Shown here: positions 14,893 to 22,048 of the stretch, one piece after another
How the letters are laid out: each line of letters opens with the position of its first letter
How positions within the stretch are numbered: the first letter of the stretch is position 1
Assembly (NCBI GenBank): GCA_035698665.1
Contig: DASSBN010000016.1
Location: 1-37,992, forward strand
Direction of reading: 5' to 3'
DNA length: 37,992 nt
DNA from: DATEOR01 sp035698665
GTDB lineage: Bacteria; Actinomycetota; Thermoleophilia; Gaiellales; Gaiellaceae
Position numbers and translations under genes: made by a program
The notes under the pieces: generated by a model
Told to the model about the DNA's origin: nothing
The model's input: the letters and a program-made list of their open reading frames with translations, nothing else
Databases searched by the model: none

Positions 14893-16744
14893 GCTCTCCC
14901 ATCTGCTCAGCCCGCTCGCGCTCGGGCCCGTCGAGCTGCCGAACCGGATCGTCTCGACCGCCCACCAGACGACGCTCGTCTCGGACCACCTGCCGACCGA
15001 CGAGTTCGTCGCCTACCACGAGGCGCGGGGCACGGGCGGGACCGGGATGATCGTCCTCGAGGCGACCGCCGTCCACGAGTCGGGCCGCCTGACCGCCCAC
15101 ACGCTCGCCGGTTACCAGCCGGAGATCGTCGCCGGCTACCGCCGCGTCGCGGCGGCCGTCCAGGCGCACGGCACGAAGCTCTTCGTCCAGCTCTTCCACG
15201 GGGGGCGCGAGCTCATCGCCAACCCTCCCAGACCTCCGGCGGTCGCGCCGTCCGCGATCCCGAGCCAGCGCTTCCACGTCGAGCCGCGCGCCCTCCGGGC
15301 CGAGGAGATCGACGACATCGTCGCGGGCTACGCGCTCTCCGCCGGGCTTGCCGCCGAGGGAGGGCTCGACGGCATCGAGCTCTCCGCCGCCCACAACTAT
15401 CTCTTCGCCCAGTTCTTCACGCCGGGCGTGAACCTGCGCGACGACGAGTGGGCGGCCGGGCCCCAGCTCCTCCTCGCCGTCGTGGACGCCGTGCGGCAGG
15501 CCGCTCCCGGCCTCGCCCTCGGCGTCAGGTTCTCCGCGGATTCCGAAGCCGCCGTCACCGTGGCTCCCCGCCTCGCCGGCCTTGTGGACTACGTCTCGAT
15601 CGCCCTGGGCGACTCCTCCACCTACCGCGGCTCGACCGGAATCGTGCCGCCTCCGCCCGTCGAAGAGAGCGCGATCGCGGGCTACGCCGCCCCATTCCGC
15701 GTCGGGCCGCCGCTGATCGCGACCTCGCGGATCGTCGATCCCGCAGCCGCCGATCGGCTCGTCGCCGACGGCGTGGCGGACGCGATCGGGATGACGCGCG
15801 CGCTCATCACCGACCCGGACCTGCCGCGGAAAGCCGCCGAAGGCATTCCCGAGCTCCGGTGCATCGGCTGCAACACGTGCATCGCGCATTACCACGCAGG
15901 AACTCCGATCGCGTGCGCGCAGAACCCGCGCACCGGTCGCGAGCTGACGTGGTCGGCGGTGTCGTCGAAGCGGCGCCTGAAAGTCGCGGTCGTCGGCGGC
16001 GGGCCGGCCGGAATGGCCGCCGCTGCCGAGGCTCATGCGTCCGGGCACGAAGTCGTTCTCTTCGAGTGGGCCGATCACCTCGGCGGCCAGGTCGCGCTCG
16101 CCGGCAATGCGCCCGGACATGCGGAGCTTGCAGCGTCACTCCTTCGGAACTACGAGCGCCTGCTCGAAGGCGTCGAGATCCGCCTTGGCGAGCACGTCCA
16201 GGAGCGCCCCGACGCAGATGCAGTCATCCTCGCCACCGGTGCCCGGCCGTATCTCCCTGCGCCTCCAGCGCACATCGTCGGCGTGTTCATGGAGGCGTGG
16301 GACGTGCTGCGCGGGGGGCGGCCACAGGGTCGGAGGGTTCTCGTCGCCGACTGGGGAGGCGATGCGTCAGGGCTCGACGCCGCGGAAGTCCTGGCCGCTC
16401 GCGGCCACTCCGTGGTGCTCGCCATCGGGTCAGCGGCGTTCGGCGAGACGCTGCACGCCTACCAGCGAAACCTGTACGCGGCGCGCCTCTACCGGGCCGA
16501 GATCGAGATCCGGCACCACCTCGAGCTCGCGGGCTGGGAGCACGGCGTCGGGCGGCTCACCAACGTCTTCGCGCCCGAGCTCGTGACGGAGATCGAGGCT
16601 GAGGCGCTCGTGGTCGCCCTCGGCCGCGAGCCGGTCCGCGAGCTGGAGGTTCAGGGCGCCGTCGAGGCGGGCGACCGGCTCTCGCCGCGCTCACTCGAAG
16701 AGGCGATCCTGGAAGGGTCGCTCGCGGGCCGGGGGGTCGGGTAG
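14885..16744 (+). CDS. OYE-family FMN/4Fe-4S/FAD oxidoreductase (FadH/TMADH-like)
   Basis: A 619-residue flavoprotein. An N-terminal old-yellow-enzyme barrel runs to about 340 (LSPLALGPVELPNRIV at the start, then GIELSAAHNYLFAQFFTP), followed by an Fe-S loop and FAD/NAD domains. The loop CIGCNTCIAHYHAGTPIAC has spacing C-x2-C-x2-C-x11-C. This is one residue shorter between the second and third Cys than 2,4-dienoyl-CoA reductase (C-x2-C-x3-C) and closer to trimethylamine dehydrogenase. The FAD-binding GGGPAGMAAAAEA is intact, while the second nucleotide site (VADWGGDASGLDAAE) is degenerate, as in TMADH-type enzymes that do not use NADPH. It could be a dienoyl-CoA reductase or an amine/ether dehydrogenase. 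Its last 94 bp overlap the convergent gene ending at 16651. Confidence 0.88.
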   Translation: MPELSHLLSPLALGPVELPNRIVSTAHQTTLVSDHLPTDEFVAYHEARGTGGTGMIVLEATAVHESGRLTAHTLAGYQPEIVAGYRRVAAAVQAHGTKLFVQLFHGGRELIANPPRPPAVAPSAIPSQRFHVEPRALRAEEIDDIVAGYALSAGLAAEGGLDGIELSAAHNYLFAQFFTPGVNLRDDEWAAGPQLLLAVVDAVRQAAPGLALGVRFSADSEAAVTVAPRLAGLVDYVSIALGDSSTYRGSTGIVPPPPVEESAIAGYAAPFRVGPPLIATSRIVDPAAADRLVADGVADAIGMTRALITDPDLPRKAAEGIPELRCIGCNTCIAHYHAGTPIACAQNPRTGRELTWSAVSSKRRLKVAVVGGGPAGMAAAAEAHASGHEVVLFEWADHLGGQVALAGNAPGHAELAASLLRNYERLLEGVEIRLGEHVQERPDADAVILATGARPYLPAPPAHIVGVFMEAWDVLRGGRPQGRRVLVADWGGDASGLDAAEVLAARGHSVVLAIGSAAFGETLHAYQRNLYAARLYRAEIEIRHHLELAGWEHGVGRLTNVFAPELVTEIEAEALVVALGREPVRELEVQGAVEAGDRLSPRSLEEAILEGSLAGRGVG

Positions 16745-17547
16745 AGCTCCGGTCGCAGGTCGCCGACCACGTGGTTTCGCTCGCCCCACGCCTTGTCGCG
16801 CGCGCGAGCAAGCTCGCAGTCGGCGTAGAGGATCTCCTCGCCGTCGCCCTCGACGGGGCCCGCGGCGAGCCAGCCATCGGGATCGACGATGCAGCTCGCT
16901 CCGGTCCACTCGACGCCGCGCTCGAGCCCGGTTCGGTCGCAGACGGCCACCCAGACCTTGCTCACATGCGCGGTCGCCTGCGCGAGGGCGATCTCCACGG
17001 GCCTCTCATCCTCCGGGCGAGGAAAGAGCGGGAGATTCGCAGGCAGCGCGACGAGGTCGGCACCGGCCAGCGCGAGCCCGCGCGTGAGCTCCGGGAAGTA
17101 CAGGTCATAGCAGACCGCGACGCCGATCCTCCCGAGCGGCGTCTCGACCACGGGAGGCTGCTCCCCGCCCGGCTCGAAGCAGAGCTTCTCGCGGTCCCAG
17201 AGATGCGTCTTGCGGTACACCGCGAGGAGACCGCCCGGTCCGAAGACGGCCGCCGAGTTGTAGACGCTCCCGTCCTCCCCGAGCTCGGCGAAGCCACCGA
17301 TGACGACCGCCTCGCCGCGCGCGGCTTCCTCGGCCCAGTCGGAGAGCTCCTCCACGGGAAGAGCGAGCGAGCGCGCCTCCTCCGCCGACTCCAAGACGTA
17401 GCCGGACGTGACCAGCTCCGGAAGCAGGACGATGCGCGCGCCGGCAGCGATCGCCTCCCGCAGAGCCTCGCGGGCGAGCCGGCGGTTGCCCTCGGCCTCG
17501 CCCACCCGAGGGGCGACCTGCGCGCATGCGATCCGGACGTCGTTCAC
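16651..17547 (-). CDS. Carbon-nitrogen hydrolase (nitrilase superfamily amidase)
   Basis: A 298-residue nitrilase-superfamily amidase with the complete Glu-Lys-Cys triad: E44 (LLPELVTSGY), K113 (VYRKTHLWD) and C145 (VAVCYDLYFPEL). It hydrolyses an amide, carbamoyl group or nitrile in the cytosol. The GTG at 17547 (VNDVRIACAQVAP) begins exactly at the first family strand; the frame is open further upstream but has no family content. The last 30 or so residues (from PRPASDP) lie beyond the usual fold end and are encoded in the 94-bp antisense overlap with the OYE gene. The tail may therefore be a readthrough extension after loss of an earlier stop. Confidence 0.9.
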   Translation of the reverse strand: MNDVRIACAQVAPRVGEAEGNRRLAREALREAIAAGARIVLLPELVTSGYVLESAEEARSLALPVEELSDWAEEAARGEAVVIGGFAELGEDGSVYNSAAVFGPGGLLAVYRKTHLWDREKLCFEPGGEQPPVVETPLGRIGVAVCYDLYFPELTRGLALAGADLVALPANLPLFPRPEDERPVEIALAQATAHVSKVWVAVCDRTGLERGVEWTGASCIVDPDGWLAAGPVEGDGEEILYADCELARARDKAWGERNHVVGDLRPELYPTPRPASDPSRIASSSERGESRSPASTAP

Positions 17548-17594
17548 CGACCCCGGTTTACCCCGACCCCCTCCACACGTCAAGATCCCGCTCC

Positions 17595-18755
17595 ATGGTC
17601 GTCCCCGAGCTTCCTCCAGACATCGCCGAGCTGAAGCAGCGCGTCGGCCGCTTCGTCGCCGACGAGGTCTTTCCGCTGGAGGAGGAGATCGCCGCCGCAG
17701 GCGAGATCGACTTCGCGGCCGTCGACGAGGTGCGGAAGAAGGCGCGCGCGGCCGGCTTCTCGATGCTGAACATGCCGGAGGAAGCCGGAGGCGCAGCTCT
17801 GAGCATGCTCGGCCAGGTCGCGCTCGAGGAGGAGTCGGGCAAGGCGACGAACGGCCTCGGCTTCGCGGTCGTCGACCGCGGCCCGGCAGAGCTCTGGGAG
17901 ATCCTCACGCCCGCGCAGCGCGACCGCTGGGTCGTCCCCATCCTGAACGGCGAGTTCCGGGAGGCCTGGGCCGTCACGGAGCCGGGCGCCGGCTCGGACG
18001 TGAGCGCCGTCGCCGCGACAGCCGTGCGCGAAGGAGACGAGTGGGTGCTGAACGGCGAGAAGTGGTTCGTGACGAGTGAGGGCGACCCGGGGTTCTACAT
18101 CGTGCTCGCGGTCGCCGACGGCGAGCAGACGCTCTTCCTCGTCGAGCCGGGGGCTCCGGGCCTCGAGCTCACGCGCGTCCCCGGCTTCCTCCACGACCCC
18201 TACCTCGACCACCACCCCGAGCTCGTGCTCCGCGATTGCCGTGTGCCCGACGAGAACCGCGTGCCGGCGGGCGGCAACGAGGGCGCGAAGGAGTGGTTTC
18301 TCGTCGAGCGGCTCTTCATCGCCGCGCGCTGCTGCGGAGCTTCGGCGCGCGCTCTCGAGATCGCGCGCGACTGGGCGCTCGAGCGCGTCGCCTTCGGAAA
18401 GCCGATCGCCGAGCACGAGGGCGTGTCGTTCCAGCTCGCGGACTCTCTGGCCGAGCTCCTCGCGGCCCGCCTGCTCACCTATCACGCAGCGCATGCCTTC
18501 GACGCCTACGAGGACCGCAAGGTCGTCCACGGGAAGGTTGCCGCAGCGAAGCTCTTCGCCTCGGAAGCAGCGGGGCGAATCGTCGACCGCTCGCTGCAGA
18601 TCCTCGGCGGCCGCGGCTACATGACGGAGAACCCCGTCGCCCGCTTCTGGCGCGAGGTGCGCGTGGACCGGATCTGGGAGGGGACGAGCGAGATCCAGCG
18701 CCTCATCCTCGCCCGCGGCCTCCTGAAGCGGGGGGTCGAGCCCTATGTCGACTGA
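17595..18755 (+). CDS. Acyl-CoA dehydrogenase
   Basis: A 386-residue FAD acyl-CoA dehydrogenase that introduces a 2,3-double bond into an acyl-CoA. It shows WAVTEPGAGSD (FAD/substrate loop), GEKWFVTSEGDPGF, the arginine-rich RVAFGKPIAEHEG, the QILGGRGYMTENPVARFWREVRVD helix region and the catalytic-base segment IWEGTSEIQR. The ATG at 17595 (MVVPELPPDI) fits the family N-terminus. The TGA stop at 18753 touches structured element B. It shares only family-level similarity with the second dehydrogenase at 27893. Electron-transfer flavoprotein genes are not in the window. Confidence 0.92.
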   Translation: MVVPELPPDIAELKQRVGRFVADEVFPLEEEIAAAGEIDFAAVDEVRKKARAAGFSMLNMPEEAGGAALSMLGQVALEEESGKATNGLGFAVVDRGPAELWEILTPAQRDRWVVPILNGEFREAWAVTEPGAGSDVSAVAATAVREGDEWVLNGEKWFVTSEGDPGFYIVLAVADGEQTLFLVEPGAPGLELTRVPGFLHDPYLDHHPELVLRDCRVPDENRVPAGGNEGAKEWFLVERLFIAARCCGASARALEIARDWALERVAFGKPIAEHEGVSFQLADSLAELLAARLLTYHAAHAFDAYEDRKVVHGKVAAAKLFASEAAGRIVDRSLQILGGRGYMTENPVARFWREVRVDRIWEGTSEIQRLILARGLLKRGVEPYVD

Positions 18756-18922
18756 GAGGCTGTGTCGAAGCGGAGCCTCGTCGCCGAAGCGCGCCAGGGG
18801 ACGTCGAGGCAAGGACGCAGGGAGTGCTCGTATCGATTTAGATACGGGCACGACCGAGGACACCGCCTCGCGGCCAGCTGGCGTGATTCGGCGACTCAGG
18901 TCTCTGCTTTGACACAGCCTCT
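18755..18922 (+). ncRNA. Candidate structured RNA element, copy B (168 nt)
   Basis: The outer arms 18755-18797 and 18878-18922 pair, with the first 21 pairs unbroken apart from two G.U. An inner stem pairs 18805-18809 with 18866-18870. The central 11-bp hairpin pairs 18824-18834 with 18841-18851 around loop GATTTA. The conserved loop strands GGCAAGGACGCAGGGAG (18808-18824) and CGACCGAGGACA (18851-18862) are identical to copy A, while arms and hairpin stem differ. All wobble-type pairs are G.U on the + strand (18767/18910, 18772/18905, 18791/18884, 18828/18847). It starts at the stop codon of the dehydrogenase and its 3' arm contains the likely TTG start of the cupin gene. As a transcript it could therefore control cupin translation, or be a separate RNA. 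Confidence 0.6.
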
Positions 18923-19343
18923 GAAACGCTGGCAGACGGCGCGGATCGGCGACATCCCGGCCGCCGGACTTTCCGCCGAGCCCGGCTACTGGAAGGACTG
19001 GACCGACGACGACGGCTACCCGACGCGCTGGCATTCGGTCCGCGAGCACTTCGGCATCGAGGCCTTCGGCGTCAACGCCTGCCACGGCGAGGCCGGTCAG
19101 GAGGTCGTCGTGCCGCACGAGGAGGAGTCCTTCGGCGGCCAGCAGGAGCTCTACGCCGTCATCCGCGGGCGTGTGCGCTTCACCTGCGACGGCGAGGAGG
19201 TCGAGCTCGGGCCCGGTGAGCTCCTCTTCCTCGAGCCGGACGTGCAGCGGGCGGGAACGGCCCTCGAGCCGAACACCCTCGTGCTCATGATCGGCGGCGT
19301 CGCAGGCAAGTCGTTCGAGCCCGACTGGGATCCCCCGGCGTAG
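18909..19343 (+). CDS. Cupin-domain protein
   Basis: A roughly 144-residue protein with a single cupin barrel: QELYAVIRGRVRFTCDGEEVELGPGELLFLEPDVQRAG. The usual metal-binding HxH is not seen (PHEEESFGGQQE), and the second-motif His is Gln (PDVQRAG), so a redox metal site is doubtful. A binding or isomerase role, or none, is possible. The start is uncertain. No ATG or GTG lies close to the conserved part; TTG 18909 is the most plausible, whereas GTG 18762 would translate right through structured element B into low-complexity basic residues. An N-terminal stretch WKDWTDDDGYPTRWHSVREHFG precedes the barrel. No specific function is recognised. Confidence 0.7.
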   Translation: MTQPLKRWQTARIGDIPAAGLSAEPGYWKDWTDDDGYPTRWHSVREHFGIEAFGVNACHGEAGQEVVVPHEEESFGGQQELYAVIRGRVRFTCDGEEVELGPGELLFLEPDVQRAGTALEPNTLVLMIGGVAGKSFEPDWDPPA

Positions 19344-19362
19344 ACCAGCGCAGCGCAGCGAC

Positions 19363-19371
19363 TTATCCACA
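19363..19371 (+). other. Isolated DnaA-box-like 9-mer
   Basis: TTATCCACA matches the DnaA box consensus exactly. It overlaps the left end of the palindrome at 19369. No further boxes, AT-rich unwinding region or dnaA/dnaN genes are in the window, so it is not evidence for an origin; it may be chance or a titration site. Confidence 0.3.
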
Positions 19372-19391
19372 CCGGGGTCAGACCCCGGTGT
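19369..19391. repeat. GGGGTCAGACCCC palindrome, copy 2 (REP-like)
   Basis: A perfect inverted repeat of 11-bp arms around a central A, with core GGGGTCAGACCCC and then GTGTCC. It lies in the 219-bp spacer between the cupin and the Rieske oxygenase gene. It is the longest of the three copies and could form a strong cruciform or hairpin after the cupin gene. No U-tract follows. Confidence 0.75.
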
Positions 19392-19490
19392 CCCCGAAGG
19401 GCGCGTCTCAGGAGGACAGTGTTTGGCTTGAACGCTGACGTTCGACCCGCCCGCCAGTGCCGAGGGACAGGTCGGCGAGGGACGTGACCT

Positions 19491-19503
19491 GGGGTCAGAC
19501 CCC
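19491..19503. repeat. GGGGTCAGACCCC palindrome, copy 3 (REP-like)
   Basis: A core 6-bp inverted repeat around A, followed by TGTGTCCG. It is in the same spacer as copy 2, about 120 bp downstream and in the same orientation as judged by the GTGTCC flank. Its arms do not extend beyond the core. The sequence between copies 2 and 3 (19392-19490) shows no gene or recognisable motif. Confidence 0.7.
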
Positions 19504-19562
19504 TGTGTCCGCTTTGGACGGGTGGGAGGGCCTCCCCAGCCGCCCCGGGAAGGCGCCGGGTT

Positions 19563-20663
19563 ATGCTGAGCGGGATGTTTCCTGAGATCGGCGAGCGGCT
19601 CGAGAGCGGCTACACGCTCCCCGCGGGCTGGTATTCCGACAGCGCGATCCTCGCGCTCGAGCGCGAGCGGATCTTCAAGCACACGTGGCAGTACGCCTGC
19701 GTGACCGCCGAGGTCGCGGACCCGGGAGACTTCTTCGCGACGAAAGCCGGGCACATCCCGGTCGTCCTCGTCCGCGACAAGGACGGCAACCTGAACGCAT
19801 TCGTCAACGTCTGCCGGCACCGCGGGCACGTGGTCATGCAGGGCTCCGGTCACCGCGAGACGCTGCAGTGCCCCTATCACGCCTGGACGTACGGGCTGGA
19901 CGGCTGCCTCCTCAAGGCTCCGCGCTCGGAGCGCGAGCCGGGCTTCGACGCCGACAACTACTCCCTCTTTCCGGTCCAGGTCGGCACCTGGGGCCCGTTC
20001 ATCTTCGTGAACGCCGACCTCGAGGCCGACTCCCTCGAGGAAACGCTCGGCGTCATGCCGGAGACCATTGCGGAGACGGGCATGGACCTTTCGAGCCTCA
20101 GGTTCCACCACCGCGGCGAGTACGTGATCGAGGCGAACTGGAAGATCGCGGTCGAGAACTACCTCGAGTGCTACCACTGCCCCGTCGCGCATCCGGGGTT
20201 CTCATCGGTGATCAACGTCGACCCCGACGAGTACGCGCTCGCCTCGTCCGGCTACGTCTCGACGCAGAAGGGGCCGGTGCGCTCCTCCGTGATCGAGGGC
20301 CGCAAGCAGGCGCCCTACGACCCGACCGGCGAGATCGACCGCAGCACGTCGGTCTTCCTCTTCCCGAACTTCACCGTCGACATCATCCCCGGGCCGCCGA
20401 ACATGAACGCCGGCTCGTGGATCCCGATCGACGAGCGCCGGACGCTCGGCACCTACGACTACTTCTTCTCGGAGGACGTTCCCGAGAAGACGATCGAAGA
20501 GATGATCGCCTTCAACGAGCAGGTCGGCGCCGAGGACAACAGCCTCGTCGAGTCCGTGCACGCAGGCCTCGAGTCCGGAATGGTGGAGCACGGTCGGCTC
20601 CTGCCGACGAGCGAGCACCTCATCCAGCACTTCCAGCGTCTGATCTACAGCTATCTCAGCTGA
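19563..20663 (+). CDS. Rieske non-heme iron oxygenase, quaternary-amine (CntA/GbcA-like) type
   Basis: A 366-residue ring-hydroxylating-type oxygenase alpha subunit. The Rieske ligands are C84-x-H86 and C103-x2-H106. Mononuclear iron ligands are H205 and H210 (ENYLECYHCPVAH) with D325 (AEDNSLVE). The residue bridging the two metal sites is Glu (E202) instead of the usual Asp, a feature known for carnitine monooxygenase CntA. This suggests oxidative cleavage or N-demethylation of a quaternary ammonium substrate (betaine, carnitine, choline derivative or stachydrine), not an aromatic ring. ATG 19563 is chosen; ATG 19575 is possible. It lies directly upstream of a polyamine-type ABC importer with 83 bp between, which fits a cationic substrate. 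No reductase gene is adjacent. Confidence 0.88.
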   Translation: MLSGMFPEIGERLESGYTLPAGWYSDSAILALERERIFKHTWQYACVTAEVADPGDFFATKAGHIPVVLVRDKDGNLNAFVNVCRHRGHVVMQGSGHRETLQCPYHAWTYGLDGCLLKAPRSEREPGFDADNYSLFPVQVGTWGPFIFVNADLEADSLEETLGVMPETIAETGMDLSSLRFHHRGEYVIEANWKIAVENYLECYHCPVAHPGFSSVINVDPDEYALASSGYVSTQKGPVRSSVIEGRKQAPYDPTGEIDRSTSVFLFPNFTVDIIPGPPNMNAGSWIPIDERRTLGTYDYFFSEDVPEKTIEEMIAFNEQVGAEDNSLVESVHAGLESGMVEHGRLLPTSEHLIQHFQRLIYSYLS

Positions 20664-20733
20664 TCCGCACGCGTCTTACTTGCTAGAAACACGCTGTCCA
20701 TGAGACAGTGCCCCACCCCAGCGGCCACAATTC

Positions 20734-20741
20734 AGGAGGGG
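20734..20741 (+). promoter_or_regulatory. Strong ribosome binding site of the ABC importer operon
   Basis: AGGAGGGG lies 5 nt before ATG 20747, a near-perfect Shine-Dalgarno and stronger than most in this window. It fixes the start of the solute-binding protein and fits high expression of a binding lipoprotein. Upstream (20664-20733) only a weak 5-bp hairpin, CTGTC/GACAG, is visible; no convincing promoter was found. Confidence 0.7.
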
Positions 20742-20746
20742 ACGCA

Positions 20747-22039
20747 ATGACGCACCACCCGAAGGAACGGGGCAACCTGAGCAGGCGCGATTTCCTGCTC
20801 CGCGCGGCAGGAGCCGGCGTTGCGATCTCGGGGGTCCCGGGTGTCCTCGCCGCGTGCTCCAGCTCGACCTCGGTCGCCCAGGAGACGAGCACCACCGGTG
20901 AGCTCCTCGGCCCAGGCGGACTCCCCCTCGCCCGCCCGGACAAGCGCGTCACGCTGCCCCTCTGGGAGGACCCGATCGCGTCGGGCCTCGAGCCCGAGAC
21001 GGGCGGCACCTTCACCGTCTTCAACTATCCCGACTACTTCTACAAGAAGCTGCTACGCGAGTTCGGCGAGAAGTACAACGTCAGCGTCCAGTACACGGCC
21101 TTCGACAACATCTCGTCGGGGATCAAGCGCCTCGCGTCGGGAGCCGTGCAGCCGGACGTGATGGAGATGACCCCGGACAACCTGGACCAGGCGGTCGCCG
21201 GCAAGCTGATCAAGCCGCTCAACCTCGACTACATCCCGAACCTGCAGAAGAACGTCTGGCCCGAGCTCGTCGACCCGTTCTACGACGGCGGCTCACACTA
21301 CACCGTGCCCTACACCTGCTACGCGACGGGCATCGCCTGGCGGACGGACCACGTCACCGAGGACATCGCCTCGATGCAGCAGCCGTGGGACATCTTCTGG
21401 GAGGCCCAGGCGTACAAGGGCAAGACAGCGCTCCTCTCCGAGCCGAGAGAGACCATCGCCATGGCGCTCCTCCGCAAGGGACACACCGATATCAACACCG
21501 AGGATCCGGCGCTCATCAACCAGGCGGTCGCGGACCTGAAGGAGCTCTACGACGTCTGCAACATCAAGGTCGGAGACGTGCAGTACCAGGCAGTCCCGGA
21601 GGGCACGAGCTGGCTGAACCAGGCCTGGTCGGGCGACATGATCGCCGGTTACATCTACTACCTCCCGAAGGGAACGCCGGCGACCGCTCTCGCTTACTGG
21701 AAGGCCGAGAAAGGCAAGGTGCCGATCCAGAACGACTGCTTCTCGATCTGCGCGACGACGAAGAAGCCCGTCCTTTCGCACCTCTTCTTGAACTACCTGC
21801 TCGACAACGGCGTCGCCTACTCGAACTTCGTCGACTTCAACGGCTACCAGCCGCCTCTCGAGGAGATCGACCCGGACACGCTCGTCAAGAAGGGCGTCGT
21901 GCCCGAGAATCTCGAGAACAGCGTCCTCACCAAGGACGACTTCGGACCGGACTCGCTGCAGGAGATGACCCTCACCGCCAACGGCCAGCAGCTCTGGGAA
22001 GACGGCTACTCGGACTTCCTGGCCGGAGGCGGCAGCTAG
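20747..22039 (+). CDS. Polyamine-type ABC transporter solute-binding lipoprotein (PotD family)
   Basis: A 430-residue extracellular solute-binding protein of the spermidine/putrescine (PotD, COG0687-like) family. The N-terminus has a Tat signal (SRRDFLLRAAGAG, residues 12-24) followed by lipobox LAAC with C37, so it would be exported folded and lipid-anchored. The mature part has the PotD-like FNYPDYFYKKLLREFGEKYNV, DVMEMTPDNLDQ and YTVPYTCYATGIAWR segments. Binding-pocket residues cannot be assigned safely. It is the first gene of a four-gene importer (binding protein, two permeases, ATPase) downstream of a Rieske oxygenase. The substrate may be a polyamine or a quaternary amine. Confidence 0.92.
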   Translation: MTHHPKERGNLSRRDFLLRAAGAGVAISGVPGVLAACSSSTSVAQETSTTGELLGPGGLPLARPDKRVTLPLWEDPIASGLEPETGGTFTVFNYPDYFYKKLLREFGEKYNVSVQYTAFDNISSGIKRLASGAVQPDVMEMTPDNLDQAVAGKLIKPLNLDYIPNLQKNVWPELVDPFYDGGSHYTVPYTCYATGIAWRTDHVTEDIASMQQPWDIFWEAQAYKGKTALLSEPRETIAMALLRKGHTDINTEDPALINQAVADLKELYDVCNIKVGDVQYQAVPEGTSWLNQAWSGDMIAGYIYYLPKGTPATALAYWKAEKGKVPIQNDCFSICATTKKPVLSHLFLNYLLDNGVAYSNFVDFNGYQPPLEEIDPDTLVKKGVVPENLENSVLTKDDFGPDSLQEMTLTANGQQLWEDGYSDFLAGGGS

Positions 22040-22048
22040 CCGCACGCC

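Noticed and set aside
18753..18924. TGA direct repeats flanking element B (18753-18755 and 18922-18924) as a target-site duplication
   Set aside because: Only 3 bp long, one copy is a stop codon, and copy A has no matching flanking repeat; removing the segment does not restore a cupin reading frame from the nearby ATG at 18745.
18909..18935. TTGACA at 18909-18914 as a -35 promoter element for the cupin
   Set aside because: No acceptable -10 sequence at the right spacing; the bases are explained by pairing with the left arm of element B.
19363..19371. Replication origin near the DnaA-box-like site
   Set aside because: A single box, no AT-rich region and no origin genes nearby.
17580..20192. 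An 870-codon open frame on the - strand across the acyl-CoA dehydrogenase, element B, cupin and part of the Rieske oxygenase
   Set aside because: It is antisense to well-supported genes, of low-complexity Arg/Glu/Leu-rich composition and without any recognisable domain; GC-rich codon use keeps such frames open.
20686..20712. Intrinsic terminator between the Rieske oxygenase and the importer operon
   Set aside because: The CTGTC/GACAG stem is only five base pairs and no T-run follows.
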